Positions 32,514 to 42,863 of a stretch of DNA of 64,000 nucleotides are shown in pieces. The notes beneath the pieces were generated by a model. That model ran no database searches and had not been told where the DNA came from. It was given only the letters and a program-made list of their open reading frames with translations. A program made the position numbers and the translations under genes. Source of the stretch: Ryuthela nishihirai (lineage: Eukaryota > Arthropoda > Arachnida > Araneae > Heptathelidae). The stretch lies in the NCBI GenBank assembly GCA_038380435.1, contig JAWZYU010000123.1, positions 248,001 through 312,000 of the forward strand. Reading direction: 5' to 3'. Position 1 is the stretch's first letter; each line of letters starts with the position of its first letter.

Positions 32514-33838
32514 CGTTCATTTATCAGTTCTTCAAACATTTCTTTGGGAGACATGGAAGAATTATGTTTCTTCAATTCCTCTCTCTTTATTTTGATATCT
32601 TTCCCATTAGGAATCAATTTTGTGTAGATTAGGTGAGCCTTCACCCAGTTACTCTTATCTTCAGAAAGACGTTTCTTCTTTGGCTTATTTTTAGAAAGTT
32701 CAGAAGACGTACTTGGAAGTAAAATATCGTGCTCAGTTTCATTGCCTATTTGTGAAGTTACATAATGTACCTCAACAGCCTGGCACATCGCAGACTTCAA
32801 CAGTTCCAACAACATCATCCGGTCCCTCTTCTTCATCAGTCAAATAGTCTACCTCAGGAGGAAATACAGTGACATCAATATGATTCTGATCATTTGACAC
32901 GGTTTCATAGAATGAATCACTATTTACGATTTCTTCTATTTCATCTACTGTGAGGTAACGAACTGTTCAATAGGTCATGATGGCCTAAATAAAATAAAAT
33001 AAAATAAGAAGCTTGTAGACAAGGGCACCCATTAAGGGGCAAGGCTTTGCAAAATTTAGATTTTTAGGTTGATTTATTCACTGGGAATTATCTTGAAATG
33101 CTCTAAAAATCCTGTCACAAGGTCAAATTACTGAAATTTTCTACAGAACGTTCACACCCATCTGAAAGATGGGATTCCCATCACCTCCCTTAGAAAACCC
33201 ACATGGGCGCCCTCATTATTTTGCAACCGTAAGTTGCTACCACAACTATTAAAACAATAAATTCTACTTACCTTAGTTTGCAGAGAAATATTTTCCGCAC
33301 TACTAACACACACAAAATATGTCTTGATTCTTCTAACACATCACTTCCCAGACTGCTAAATACGACCGAGAAGAAAATACAACTGTATTGGCAAAATGTC
33401 ACGTTCAAACATGCATAAACATGAACAGACTTGCACATTTCTAAAATGATAGAAGCAAGTCCCAGCGTTATATTTTGAGGACATCAAAATTCACAACAAT
33501 GTAAAATAAAGTAGATGATTGACATAGAAGCTAACAATGCAGATAGCTGAAAGAGATGATAGTTAACTTTAAATAATGACAGAAAAAATTAACGCCACAC
33601 TCTAAAATATGTATATATTATCACAAATACATTTGTCTGTATTTATTTAAAATGCGACTCTGTATTCAATAAGTCACATAATGCAGAATTTATTATTTTT
33701 AATTTTGCTTAAGCACAATATTGATTAAAAAAAGTCTCAAAAATTGAAATACAACTATCATCATAACAAACTAATTCATGATTGACTTATAACAATTTAT
33801 GTATACTGTCCTCAAAACAGGACACTGAGAATTAATGG
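32514..33838 (-). pseudogene. piggyBac element, 5' end and transposase N-terminus
   Basis: The right border at 33,838 reads, on the minus strand, TTAA then CCCATTAATTCTCAG. TGTCCT..AGGACA, a 6-bp stem, follows; this is the TTAA target and terminal layout of piggyBac-like elements. The transposase begins near 32,979 with ATG, an early in-frame stop, and YLTVDEIEEIVNSD, FPPEVDYLTDEEEGPDD, VEVHYVTS, and EDKSNWVKAHL (frame change near 32,830). MSPKEMFEELINERI then ends at the mariner insertion at 32,510. PiggyBac enzymes excise precisely at TTAA. The catalytic core and 3' end are missing from this window, because the sequence left of the mariner does not continue the gene. Confidence 0.78.
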
Positions 33839-35050
33839 GTTAAGGTGTTCCATGGTAGGTAGGAACCTGATTTTTCCACCCAATATGGATTCAGACAGGG
33901 GGAACCAACGTGTGAAAAATTTGACATCATTCGTAAAGTGTTTCGGGAATCGAAGGTTACCAGAATGTTTCCAAATGGAAATAATTTGTAGAGAAATGAA
34001 GCCAAGGGCTAAGAGAGCTCACGTCGACAACGATTGTCAAGTACAGCGCTCAATTTTTATATTCGGTAATATACCAGAGTAAAAGAAATTATACGTTTTT
34101 GTCACTTACTTTAATCACTAACAGCAATAAAGTATACATATTGATGATGTACATTACAAAAAGTACTTTTTTCTCACATGAACTGTGGAACTATTTGCTG
34201 TGGCGGAGTATTACATCTGCGAGCGTAGAAGTCACATAGATCTGGTTTCTTTTAATTGGTTAATTCTCTTCTGCGATCTTGATATTTTGCCTATCCATTC
34301 TTTATCTGAAAAGGAGTATAGTTGAATGATGATATTCCAGTTTCGCGTTTTTAAATATCGTAAGACATTTTACTAGACACTACCACTAATTTTTTAATTC
34401 CAGTTATTAATTCTTAAAATTTTCTAATTTTCTTTTATTTTTGCTCTTCTCTCACTCTTAATGACGCTTAAAGGTAACACATAACAACATAATATTTATC
34501 CTAGCTCGTGTTATTTTTTTAAAGGCTTCAGACCACACATGAAATGATAAAGGAACTGTAACAATGATACGAACTCACATAATTTCTTAGACGACTGTGC
34601 AAAAACTTTGAACGAACATAGCGCTTAACTCTAGTAGTAGTTATTAGTGTTAAATTATTCTCACAATGTGTGGTTTGACATAGCCGAGGACCCTTGTTTA
34701 ACTAACAAGTAGCATAGCACATGACCAGAGTGGTACTCAAGGTCATCCATTAGCCTGACTACCTACAGCAAAGGCCAAAACCATTTCTAAAATTCCTTAA
34801 CAACTATCACATTCCGAAATTTCCCCATATCTCTTACTCAAATCACACTAACATCAGGACACTCGCCTTATAACACTTGTGCTAATCTAACATCACTCTT
34901 CTAACACTAACCTCAGTGACAATCACGCTGAGGATGCTCTTTTCTCCAGCACATAGCTTTCTAACCGATACAGCATGATAATTACCTGTGACGCTAAGAG
35001 AACTTCGATGCGGCTAACTTATTCACGATAACAAACATAGAGCATCGAAT
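33839..35050. other. AT-rich spacer
   Basis: A 76-codon frame at 33,852-34,082 starts just outside the piggyBac end and has no known motif. Nothing else is supported. Confidence 0.35.
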
Positions 35051-35054
35051 CATG

Positions 35055-35330
35055 TCCTTGACAATCGATAAATCTGACAATTCCTAATGATGTTATAGAG
35101 TCTCGAGTAACAATAATTATACTACAGAGGCTGACTGCTCATGAGGGGACACAATTTCAAGTGACAATAATAATACGCATTGGATATCTTCATGAGGTTG
35201 ACAATTCTAAAAGCGCAAGTAAAGTAATACTGAAGCTTACTTCTAACGAGCGAATACGATGTCCAGTGACAATAATAATACGTAATGAATAGATTAATAA
35301 AGTCGACAATCCTCAAAGCAGCCGACATAA
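35055..35330. repeat. degenerate tandem repeat, about 108 bp
   Basis: AGTGACAATAATAATACG starts at about 35,160 and 35,267. A weaker copy (AGTAACAATAATTATAC) lies near 35,105. TTGACAATTCTAAAAGC or TCGACAATCCTCAAAGC follows at a fixed distance. Confidence 0.65.
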
Positions 35331-35479
35331 CTCAAGAATATCGAAAGTGTAGAGATGACGTCATGTGTGCTTCTCTAGTGTATACGATGTATGAGGCGTG
35401 TCATTCACGAATTACGTTTTCCTTACCTACTGCGTGTAGTGCGTGTTTAATTGGTGTGTCAAAGAATCAGAACACAGGC

Positions 35480-36176
35480 TTAACAATTTTTCTGAAGAGC
35501 CCTTCCAAATAGATGGACTTCGGCGCTGATTCCACTTCTGCTGTGTATGTGCAGACTAGTCAATGAATACTGCACAGGCTCGCCCAGAAACAAAGCTGTC
35601 CACCTGCATATCGTCCACTCCGTGGATCTTCCGTTTCGTGCATTAAAACAGATCAGAATTCTCGAAATCTTCCATTTCGGGGCAGCGACAGCTAGAGCGG
35701 TAAGGATGGTAGCTGAGGCGACTTGGTCGCTTGGTTGTCCCCTCATGATGGGTGGCATGCCAGGAAATCTCTGCAGTTCGCTCCTATAGGAATCTATGTT
35801 AATCCCGACACCAGAGTTAAGCTCGTGTGTTTGACGGTGGTTTCTTGGGCAGTGGAGGTGGTGCAAGCTGTCCAGCGGGATTGATGACCTCGTAAAAAGC
35901 GAAAGTCGAGGCGGGAGTTATTCTGTCTGCAATGGGGGGGGGGGAGTGACTCTACGATTTCGACAGCGGTGACGCAATGAATACGAGTGTGAACGGTCAT
36001 TGAAAGGGTGTGCTCGGAGTTGGCAGGGCGGCAGTGGTTCCTGGGACTGTCTCCTCTTGCAGCCCAAGAAGCATCTGTCATGCCGAGATAATCCTTCAAG
36101 CCAGTTGATCTTAATAGGGGAAAGTTGAAACCTGGTCTTTGCGTTTTCAGAGGGCACATTTCTGAAAAAAAAAAAA
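35480..36176. other. GC-richer stretch with long open frames on both strands
   Basis: Minus-strand frames of 128 (35,866-35,480) and 121 codons (36,159-35,794) overlap a plus-strand frame of 80 codons (35,547-35,789). None shows a domain I recognise. A run of 12 A at 36,165-36,176 closes the GC-richer part on the plus strand, and a run of eight or more G lies near 35,934-35,943. Possible readings are a retroposed transcript, an exon or promoter island of a host gene, or part of an unknown element. I cannot choose between them from sequence alone. Confidence 0.25.
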
Positions 36177-36499
36177 GCTATATAAAATAATTCGATAACT
36201 TTAATGCTTGCAAAAAGAAATTAAAAATAAAGGAAAAAAAAACTGCTTTTCTGAAACGAAACTCAGATTTATTGTTAAGTAGTAGCATAAATGAGAGTTC
36301 TGGTACAGTAAAAGGGGCTCGAGAATTCTATGAAAATCCATGGGAAAAGTTATGGGGGTGAGGTAAAAAATATGTTTCTTGTGGTTTTTTGTGAAAATAT
36401 GAGTGAAAATTAGAAAAAACGGAGGTGTTTTTTAGCATGTGAAAAACTAAATTAAGTTTTTTTTAAAGACGAGGTTTAAACTAATTTGTGAATTAGTTT

Positions 36500-36790
36500 A
36501 AATGAAGTAGGTTGAAATGAGGTGTGTGTATATGAGATAAAATGAATTAGGTTGAAATGAGGTGTGTATGTATGAGATAAAAAATGTTGTGTTTTGTTAA
36601 GTTATCATACACTTCACTGGATACAGCAGAATCAAAACTTTCTAAGCAAAGTCCAAAGTATTAATTCTGTTATCAAAGAAAAATATTAAAAGTTTTATCC
36701 AAAGGTACTTATCATGGAAAAATATTAAAACTTTTAATCAAAGTCCAAAGTAATTATTTTGCTACAAGAATATATGTTTCTTGTGGTCAA
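36500..36790. repeat. short degenerate tandem repeats
   Basis: TAGGTTGAAATGAGGTGTGT occurs twice about 43 bp apart (near 36,508 and 36,551). AAAAATATTAAAA..TTTTA and CAAAGTCCAAAGTA recur in the following 150 bp. Confidence 0.65.
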
Positions 36791-36839
36791 TATTATCAGC
36801 TCTACATCCTGCTAAAGATAATCCGCAACGTGTGGAAAA

Positions 36840-38136
36840 ATATAAAACGTCTTAGACACATCTTCATTGACTTATCCAGTAACCCTCGATCAAATCCCGA
36901 AGTTCGAGGTTTTAAATAATATTTCTATAAATGTTTTCAATTCCAAGAATGATGGTTTGCATACGTTATATATTTCACAGAATCCTGTTAAAGAACCCAC
37001 ACAACTTTTGCTTTTAAAAGACGGCAATAATTCTCATTATTGTTGGATTAAAAATATTAGTAGGGTTACAGCATACCTTTCAAGACATGATGGTAAATCC
37101 TATCTCTGCCCATACTGTCTCCATAATTTCACTCGCGACGATTTACTAAAGAATCATGTAGATATTTGCAAATCAAACACTTTTCAAACTATCAAGTTTC
37201 CCGAAGCGAATAGTACGAAATTCCATATGAATAAAAACAGTTTGAAGCACCCATATGTGATTTATGCAGACTTCGAATGCTTTTCGAAATGTAGAAGAAT
37301 TGAGAATAATCCATGTAGGGTGCGAAATAAGTATTTAGTACGGTCAGGATTTGATTATATTATAGTTGGACCGGAAGGTAAACTGATCAATACCAGAACG
37401 TACAATTTTTGAATGAAATGATCGAAGCCGAAACTTCGATTAATGATTTGAAGAAAAGAAAGAAATGTTAAGATGACTGATTTTGATTTGGAAATTTTTA
37501 CTGGAGCAAAATATTGTAATATTTGTGGGAAAATTCTAGGAACTGATAGAGTAAGGTACCACGATCACTTAACTGGAAAATACAGAGGTGCTGTTCACAA
37601 CAAATGTAATCTTAATACAAATTCTCACTTGAAATACCAGTGTCGTTTCATAATCTCAAAGGATTTGAAGGCCACTTTATAGTAAAAGATTTGGGGAAAT
37701 TTAAAGATAAGAAGAAAATTTCTTGTATTCCACAATATACAGAAAATTATATATGCATTATATTCGGTCAACTTAAGTTTATTGATTCATTCATGTTCCT
37801 CAGCTCTTCACTGGATTCACTGTCGAAAAATGTGGAAAATTTCTACATCCTAAGTCAATACTGTAGACAACATAATCTGAAGACTCACAGAAAGAACTTT
37901 TGAAAAGCAAAGGAAGTTTTCCATATGAGTACCTGCAACAGAGTACTCAATTTTGGCAAACGCCACTTCCATTCAAAGAGAATTTCCAAAACAATAAACA
38001 ATGCGAAAGAGCTCAAATTTTGTCGATAGACTTTTCTATTGCTACCTTCGGGGAATATCACGATCTATACATGATCACTGATGTATTACTAATAGGAGAT
38101 ATATTTGAAAACTACAGAAATTCGTTTATGAATAAC
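36840..38136 (+). pseudogene. Maverick/Polinton-type family B DNA polymerase relic, second copy
   Basis: Blocks in order: YPVTLDQIPKFEVLN; HYCWIKNISR; a CPYC..H..C finger; YVIYADFECF (exonuclease motif I, near 37,255-37,285). Then CNICGKILGTDRVRYHDH..GKYRGAVHNKCNLN, which resembles an endonuclease VII zinc site, near 37,515-37,615. Then FHNLKGFEGHF near 37,645 and LKFIDSFMFLSSSLDSL; then GEYHDLYMITDVLLIGDIFENYR near 38,050-38,120. A stop at 37,410 and frame changes near 37,640 and 37,900 kill it. The palm domain with DTDS is not present. It reaches further downstream than the copy at 13,548-15,275 and is clearly diverged from it, so the two are separate insertions. Confidence 0.8.
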
Positions 38137-38161
38137 GGTAAATCCTATCTCTGTGTAATCT

Positions 38162-39238
38162 AATTTGTGGTTGATTGTGAAATCATATGGTATACCAGAC
38201 AAGTTAGTTAACATTATGAAAGCTCTCTATAATAACACTGAGTCGTGTGTGAGAGTTGGTAAGGCTTGTAGCAATTGGTTTAGCATTACTTCTGGTGTTC
38301 GACAAGGGTGCATTTTGTCTCCTTTTCTCTTTAGTTTGATTATTGCTTATGTTATGCGAAATTCACTGCAAGGGAAAGATTTTGGCCTTAAATGGGCTGG
38401 AGATACGAAAATTTCTGATTTAGATTATGCTGATGATTTATCCCTTTTGGCAAATGATGTTGATGAGATGAACTCTTTCATTCGAGCTGTTGATGAGACT
38501 GGTAGTAGAGTAGGTTTGGTTATAAACAGAAAGAAAACTAAAGTGATGAAAATTGGGCAGGCAGGCTGTGATTCAGTTAATCTGAATGGTTGCAGTCTTG
38601 AGCAGGTGTCACAGTTTAATTATCTTGGGAGCTATGTAACAGATAATGGTGATGTGCGGCATGAGATTAACAGACGAATAGGGATTGCTGCCGGGACTTT
38701 TAAGAATCTATGGAGAGTGTGGAGAAATAAGCGTATAAACCTAAAGACTAAAATTAGGCTGTATAATAGTTTGGTTCTTTCTAGGGTTAATTATGGTAGT
38801 GAAACTTGGACACTTTGTAAACAAGATAACAGGAAACTAGATGCTTTTGATTCCAGATGCTTACGCAGTATCTTGGGCATTTGGTGGTTCAACTTTGTAA
38901 CTAATGATGAGGTTAGGCAAAGAAGTTTGCAACCTCCTTTAAGCAGCATATTGTGCAGAGAGAGACTCCGTTGGTTTGGCCATGTTGCCCGTATGAATAA
39001 TTATAGATTGGCGAATAGGGTTATGAACAATGTGCCTAAAAACCTCAGAAAGAAGGGGAGACCTAGGATGCGGTGGGCAGACAATGTCAAACAGGACCTT
39101 GTTAGAATTGGTGTGCAGTGGCCAGATGCAGTAGATGAAGCTCAGGATAGACTTGCTTGGAGAACTAAATTGCACCGTCTGGTTGGACCTCCGTAGCCAA
39201 TGGCTGCTTGATGATGATGATGATGATGATGATGATGT
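38162..39238 (+). mobile_element. RTE retrotransposon, 5'-truncated (copy D)
   Basis: It matches copy A from about 22,588 to the end and finishes in an ATG tail (39,210-39,238). The right flank at once becomes the truncated 3' part of a hAT gene on the opposite strand, and the left flank is polymerase relic. The two flanks do not belong together, so there has been a rearrangement at the insertion. Confidence 0.9.
38165..39196 (+). CDS. RTE reverse transcriptase fragment, unbroken 343 codons
   Basis: One uninterrupted frame covers the second half of the RTE protein. It has GVRQGCILSPFLFS, the catalytic DYADDLSLLAN near 38,425, VRHEINRRIGIAAGTFKNL, RLRWFGHVARM and the RPRMRWADNVKQDL end. Unlike copy A it has no frame break, and GVRQG is intact. 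It lacks the endonuclease and the first RT blocks (the catalytic block with FVDFKKAFD), so it cannot retrotranspose. The ATG is only the first in frame after the truncation. An unbroken frame most likely reflects a recent insertion and not host use. Confidence 0.75.
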   Translation: MWLIVKSYGIPDKLVNIMKALYNNTESCVRVGKACSNWFSITSGVRQGCILSPFLFSLIIAYVMRNSLQGKDFGLKWAGDTKISDLDYADDLSLLANDVDEMNSFIRAVDETGSRVGLVINRKKTKVMKIGQAGCDSVNLNGCSLEQVSQFNYLGSYVTDNGDVRHEINRRIGIAAGTFKNLWRVWRNKRINLKTKIRLYNSLVLSRVNYGSETWTLCKQDNRKLDAFDSRCLRSILGIWWFNFVTNDEVRQRSLQPPLSSILCRERLRWFGHVARMNNYRLANRVMNNVPKNLRKKGRPRMRWADNVKQDLVRIGVQWPDAVDEAQDRLAWRTKLHRLVGPP

Positions 39239-39249
39239 CGTCAAATAAG

Positions 39250-40392
39250 CGATATCATTTTTTGACGTAATCAGGTTTTCGCGCAATTTTTCGTCTCTGA
39301 TTCAAGAAAGTCCAGTACTGAGTCAAATAGATTGAAAAAACGATTCAGACAAACACCTTTAGAGACCCAACGTATTTCTGTGTGCAGCAGCAAGTGGTTG
39401 TAATCTTCATCATTTTCATTACAAAGCTTACCAAATAATCGATCATTCAATGAATTATTTCTAATCTTATTGTTTGCTTTAATAACGTAATGGATCTACG
39501 TATGCAGACGTTCATTCAAATTTTTTGCAACCAAATGCTGACGATGAATAATACAATGTACAGCGAGTACATTTCGCACTGCTTGTTTCAAATGCGCTAT
39601 GAAACCCTTATGACGCCCTGTCATTGCTGGAGCATCATTAGTAGCAGCAGACAAAATATTGCAAATAGGAATTTCTTTCTCTTGAAAAAATTTTTGCATG
39701 GTATTAAATATAGATTCTCCCTTTGTATCAGATTCCAAATTTGTAACAAATAATAACTCTTCATGGATTTTTTCTTCTTTTATAAATCGTACGTATGATA
39801 AGAGTAGAGCTTCGTTATTTGGTAGAGTTGATTCATCGAGTTGAACGGAAAATTTGCAAGTCTTTAAGTAATCACATAATGATATTTCAACGTCTTTTGC
39901 CATTTCATCTATTCTTCTTTGCACTGAATTATTACTGAGAGGAATTTTTTTGATGATATCTGACGGTGTCATATGGTGAAGAACAGTTTTTAATATTTCT
40001 TTGACTGCCGTCAAAATTAATTCCTCGCCAATTGTGTGTGGTTTTCCTGCTTTTGCGATTAACAATGAAACGTTATATGAGGCTCGTAGTCCATCATCAT
40101 CTTGTTTAGAAGACGACGCAAAAAGGTTTGACATAGTTGACTGTTTTAAATATTGCTTTTCCAGTTCTTGAAAATAGGATAAATCTCTGTTCTTCTTATC
40201 AGCATGCATTTTATTTAAATGCTCTTGCAGCCTAGAAGGTTTCATAGCTACATTTGAAAAAACCTTTCGGCAAATTAAACACATAGATAATGATTGGTTT
40301 GTAGGAGAGTACGTAAATCCATATTTCAAATACTCAATACTGTACTGCCGGCATTTCTTTTTAGATGTAGATTCAGACATTTTCAAATACAA
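39250..40392 (-). pseudogene. hAT transposase relic (ZBED5/SCAND3-like)
   Basis: The minus-strand frame 40,392-39,496 has a BED-type zinc finger near residues 38-65 (CLICRKVF..EHLNKMH). The hAT catalytic region shows FSVQLDEST, with the first aspartate. NDAPAMTGRHKGF sits where TDGAPAM is usual, so the second aspartate appears changed to asparagine. The conserved C-x2-H is at AVHCIIHRQHLV. A TAG follows NERLHT. The frame then continues without shift as VIKANN, NDRLFGKLCNEND and LLLHTEIRWVSKG to about 39,250, where it is cut by the RTE copy D tail. The dimerisation domain and both element ends are missing. Host genes of the ZBED5 kind derive from this family, but the defects point to a dead transposon. 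Confidence 0.85.
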
Positions 40393-40893
40393 ATTAACTT
40401 CTCAACAGATTTATAGATAGTTATAAAAATAATGTTTATAAAGACTTCTAACACTTATCACTCACGACTATTTATCACGGCGACGTACATAAAAATAATA
40501 AAATATTCCTAGAACTATCGCTTTTATAGATTTGATTTTGTGCACGCATTAACTTGTATGTTTGCGATGCCGGCGCACTTGCTCCGTAAACAAGTCATTT
40601 CAAGCTCCCATATTCTTGTCGAAACATGTTAAATTGCATGAACCGCGTGTTTGCCTACCAACTTGCAAGGACTTGTCACCGTCAATCTATTCTAAACCAA
40701 AACAAATTAGGTATAGGTATACCTAATGCTAATTTAAAAATGCTTATTAACGCGATAACAATAAGATAATTTACATAGCTAGATAAAATATTTATTCATG
40801 AGAACAGGTATTTTCAAATATTTTATTATATTAAAAAATTATAAAAAAAATATTTAATATAATAAATTTATTATTATTATATTATTATTGCAT
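40393..40893. other. AT-rich spacer
   Basis: No hAT end or other feature is recognised between the hAT start and the endonuclease fragment. Confidence 0.35.
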
Positions 40894-40903
40894 CAAGGTT
40901 GAT

Positions 40904-41380
40904 TTGCCTATCAGGACGGACACACATGTCCAACATAATAAGCCTGATATAGTAGTGCATATTAAGGTATTGAATGAGATTACAATTATTGAAGTAGGGA
41001 TAACATCTCAGGATAACCTGCAGACAGTAGAGGTTGAAAAGAAGAGGAAGTATGATCTGCTGGTTAATGAGTTGAACCTAATTCACAAGTGTAATGTTAA
41101 TATTATACCTTATGTTCTGACGTGGGATGGTATTGTAACTACGTACCATAAAGCATACTCAAAGCGACTTGGAGTGGGAAAACGTATTGAAGCTTATATC
41201 CAATCTGTGATGTTGAAGAGAACTTTTGAGAGCATCTCAGTCGACTTCAGACGTACCAGTACGCTAGTAGGCGGTAGCAGGGAACTTATTGTCCAAGCTG
41301 CAGTTGAAAAGCTGTACATGACGGATGAGGTAGTGGATGACCAGAATCACCAGAAAGACACCACAGAATTGAAGAGATAA
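40904..41380 (+). pseudogene. orphan restriction-like endonuclease domain of a LINE (R4/Dong-like guess)
   Basis: A 158-codon frame contains NKPDIVVH, then ITIIEVGI and EKKRKYDLL. This is the PD..E..K spacing of the PD-(D/E)xK nuclease found at the C-terminus of R2/R4/Dong-type LINEs. HKCNVNIIPYVLTWDGIVT and a C-terminal FESISVDFRRTST follow. The reverse transcriptase that should precede it is absent. The ATG is simply the first in frame and the true protein would run upstream. A GC-rich 3' part follows (41,425-41,525). Family choice is from memory of motif order. Confidence 0.5.
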
Positions 41381-41597
41381 AAAGGTTGTCACAGAAATTT
41401 CCATTAAATATATTTATTTATTTTCCGCCCCTCTTGGCTGCCTCAACACCCCCCATTTGCCTCTGGTTCCGCTACCGCCCTCATGGAAGACTCCAGCGCC
41501 CACTGGGGGGCGGTATCGCCCCCGTTGGGAATCTATGTATTAGACAATAGAGTATCTTTTTCAATATCAGAGGTTGCGTATGATCCATCGGGAGATT

Positions 41598-41924
41598 TTA
41601 ATGGCGGGATCTGGATCTTTCATCTTTAGAGAAAGAGTTTTTATTCCTTTCATCACATAACATGTTAAGTCTGCTTGATTTGACTTCTTTAACGACTTTG
41701 CTATAAGCTTTAGAGGCTATGCTGTAGCCTGTTTTCTTAGCATTACAAGGATCATCGTAATATTTCCTCCATGCATTAAGTTTGATTCTTGCTTGTGTTT
41801 TGATAAGAGCCAGAAGGGTTAGTATGCAGCTTCCTCTAATCAAAATGCAGTGCATGTAGGGGTTAGGACACTTAGCCGCCACTCGCAAACAAATATGTTT
41901 ACGAGCTGCTTTTAAAAACATCAA
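41598..41924 (-). other. unrecognised open frame of 108 codons
   Basis: The predicted product is basic, with a cysteine-containing N-terminal half and a lysine/serine-rich C-terminal half (KVVKEVKSSRLN). No motif is known to me. There is no supporting context, and it is probably chance or an element scrap. Confidence 0.15.
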
Positions 41925-41971
41925 GTAGAGAAAGAAATGGACTGATAATAATATTTAATAATAATTATATA

Positions 41972-42013
41972 TTGAGAGGGGAAGAATTATAATAATAATT
42001 CTTCCCCTCTCAA
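41972..42013. repeat. perfect 18-bp inverted repeat, 6-base loop
   Basis: Arms 41,972-41,989 and 41,996-42,013 (TTGAGAGGGGAAGAATTA and its complement) pair exactly around TAATAA. Confidence 0.95.
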
Positions 42014-42039
42014 AAAATAGATCTATGGAAGTTCTTTTT

Positions 42040-42620
42040 ATTTTTTTAGACAAAATAGGAAGGGATTTCTCTTAAACAGTAAGAGATTACCGAATTGGGT
42101 ATACCACTTCCCTCATAGTAGGTGAAAGAGACTTAATGATTTAAGATTTGACTTCCCATCTTAACACTCCCACAAAAAAAACTTCCGCTTCAAACAAATA
42201 CAAGCAATTACCAGGTAATTCAGCTAAATGATAAAGAAAAGATCGCCGAATTTGGTACACAGCATCCTCTCATCCTCGCGTTAAGTAATATGAGTTTTTC
42301 TCCTCACCTCCCAATCATTTCCCCTCACCCCCCAAGAAACTCGCAAAAAATTATCTCTACACATAACAAGGAAAATTATTATACCTTAACTTTGAGATAT
42401 GGTCACCGAATTTGACATACAGCTTCCTCTCATCATGGCTCTAATCAAAGGAAGGGTTTCTCCCACCTCCGGAAAAAGGGGAATTTACATACACTATTTC
42501 TGAGCTTAACGATTAATATGCAAATGATAGCATAGTAACATTTTGTTTTCACTTATCTCTTAATGAGAAAGGTTTGATTTCCTTCTCCTCTCCCGATGGT
42601 AAGGGGGGAAATCATTGCGC
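42040..42620. repeat. degenerate tandem repeat, about 156-161 bp
   Basis: The block CCGAATT..GTATACCA/ACAGC..CCTCTCAT starts near 42,090, 42,245 and 42,406. Poorly conserved CTTCCC/CCTCCC-rich linkers lie between. Similar TTCTTCCCTCCAC-rich spacing recurs at 48,630-49,450. Confidence 0.55.
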
Positions 42621-42863
42621 TGGTATAAACCTCTTCACCACATTACATTTTACCACGAAAATTTGGATTATCTATCATCAATAGATCGTTTGCAAGATTC
42701 GTTAAAATATTTTGAATTTTATGACATCCATCGTTAGAATGCGCTACTGATGTTTTTTTTTTTAAATCATTTTCGTCATTTAGCATTCTTTACCAGTGAA
42801 AACTCGTGATCGTTACTTCTCCAATTTAGAATAATTTTAGTAGTAGCTATGCAGCACACAATG

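Noticed and set aside
39250..40392. domesticated ZBED5-like host gene
   Set aside because: A premature stop, an altered catalytic position and truncation by an RTE tail indicate a dead transposon copy.
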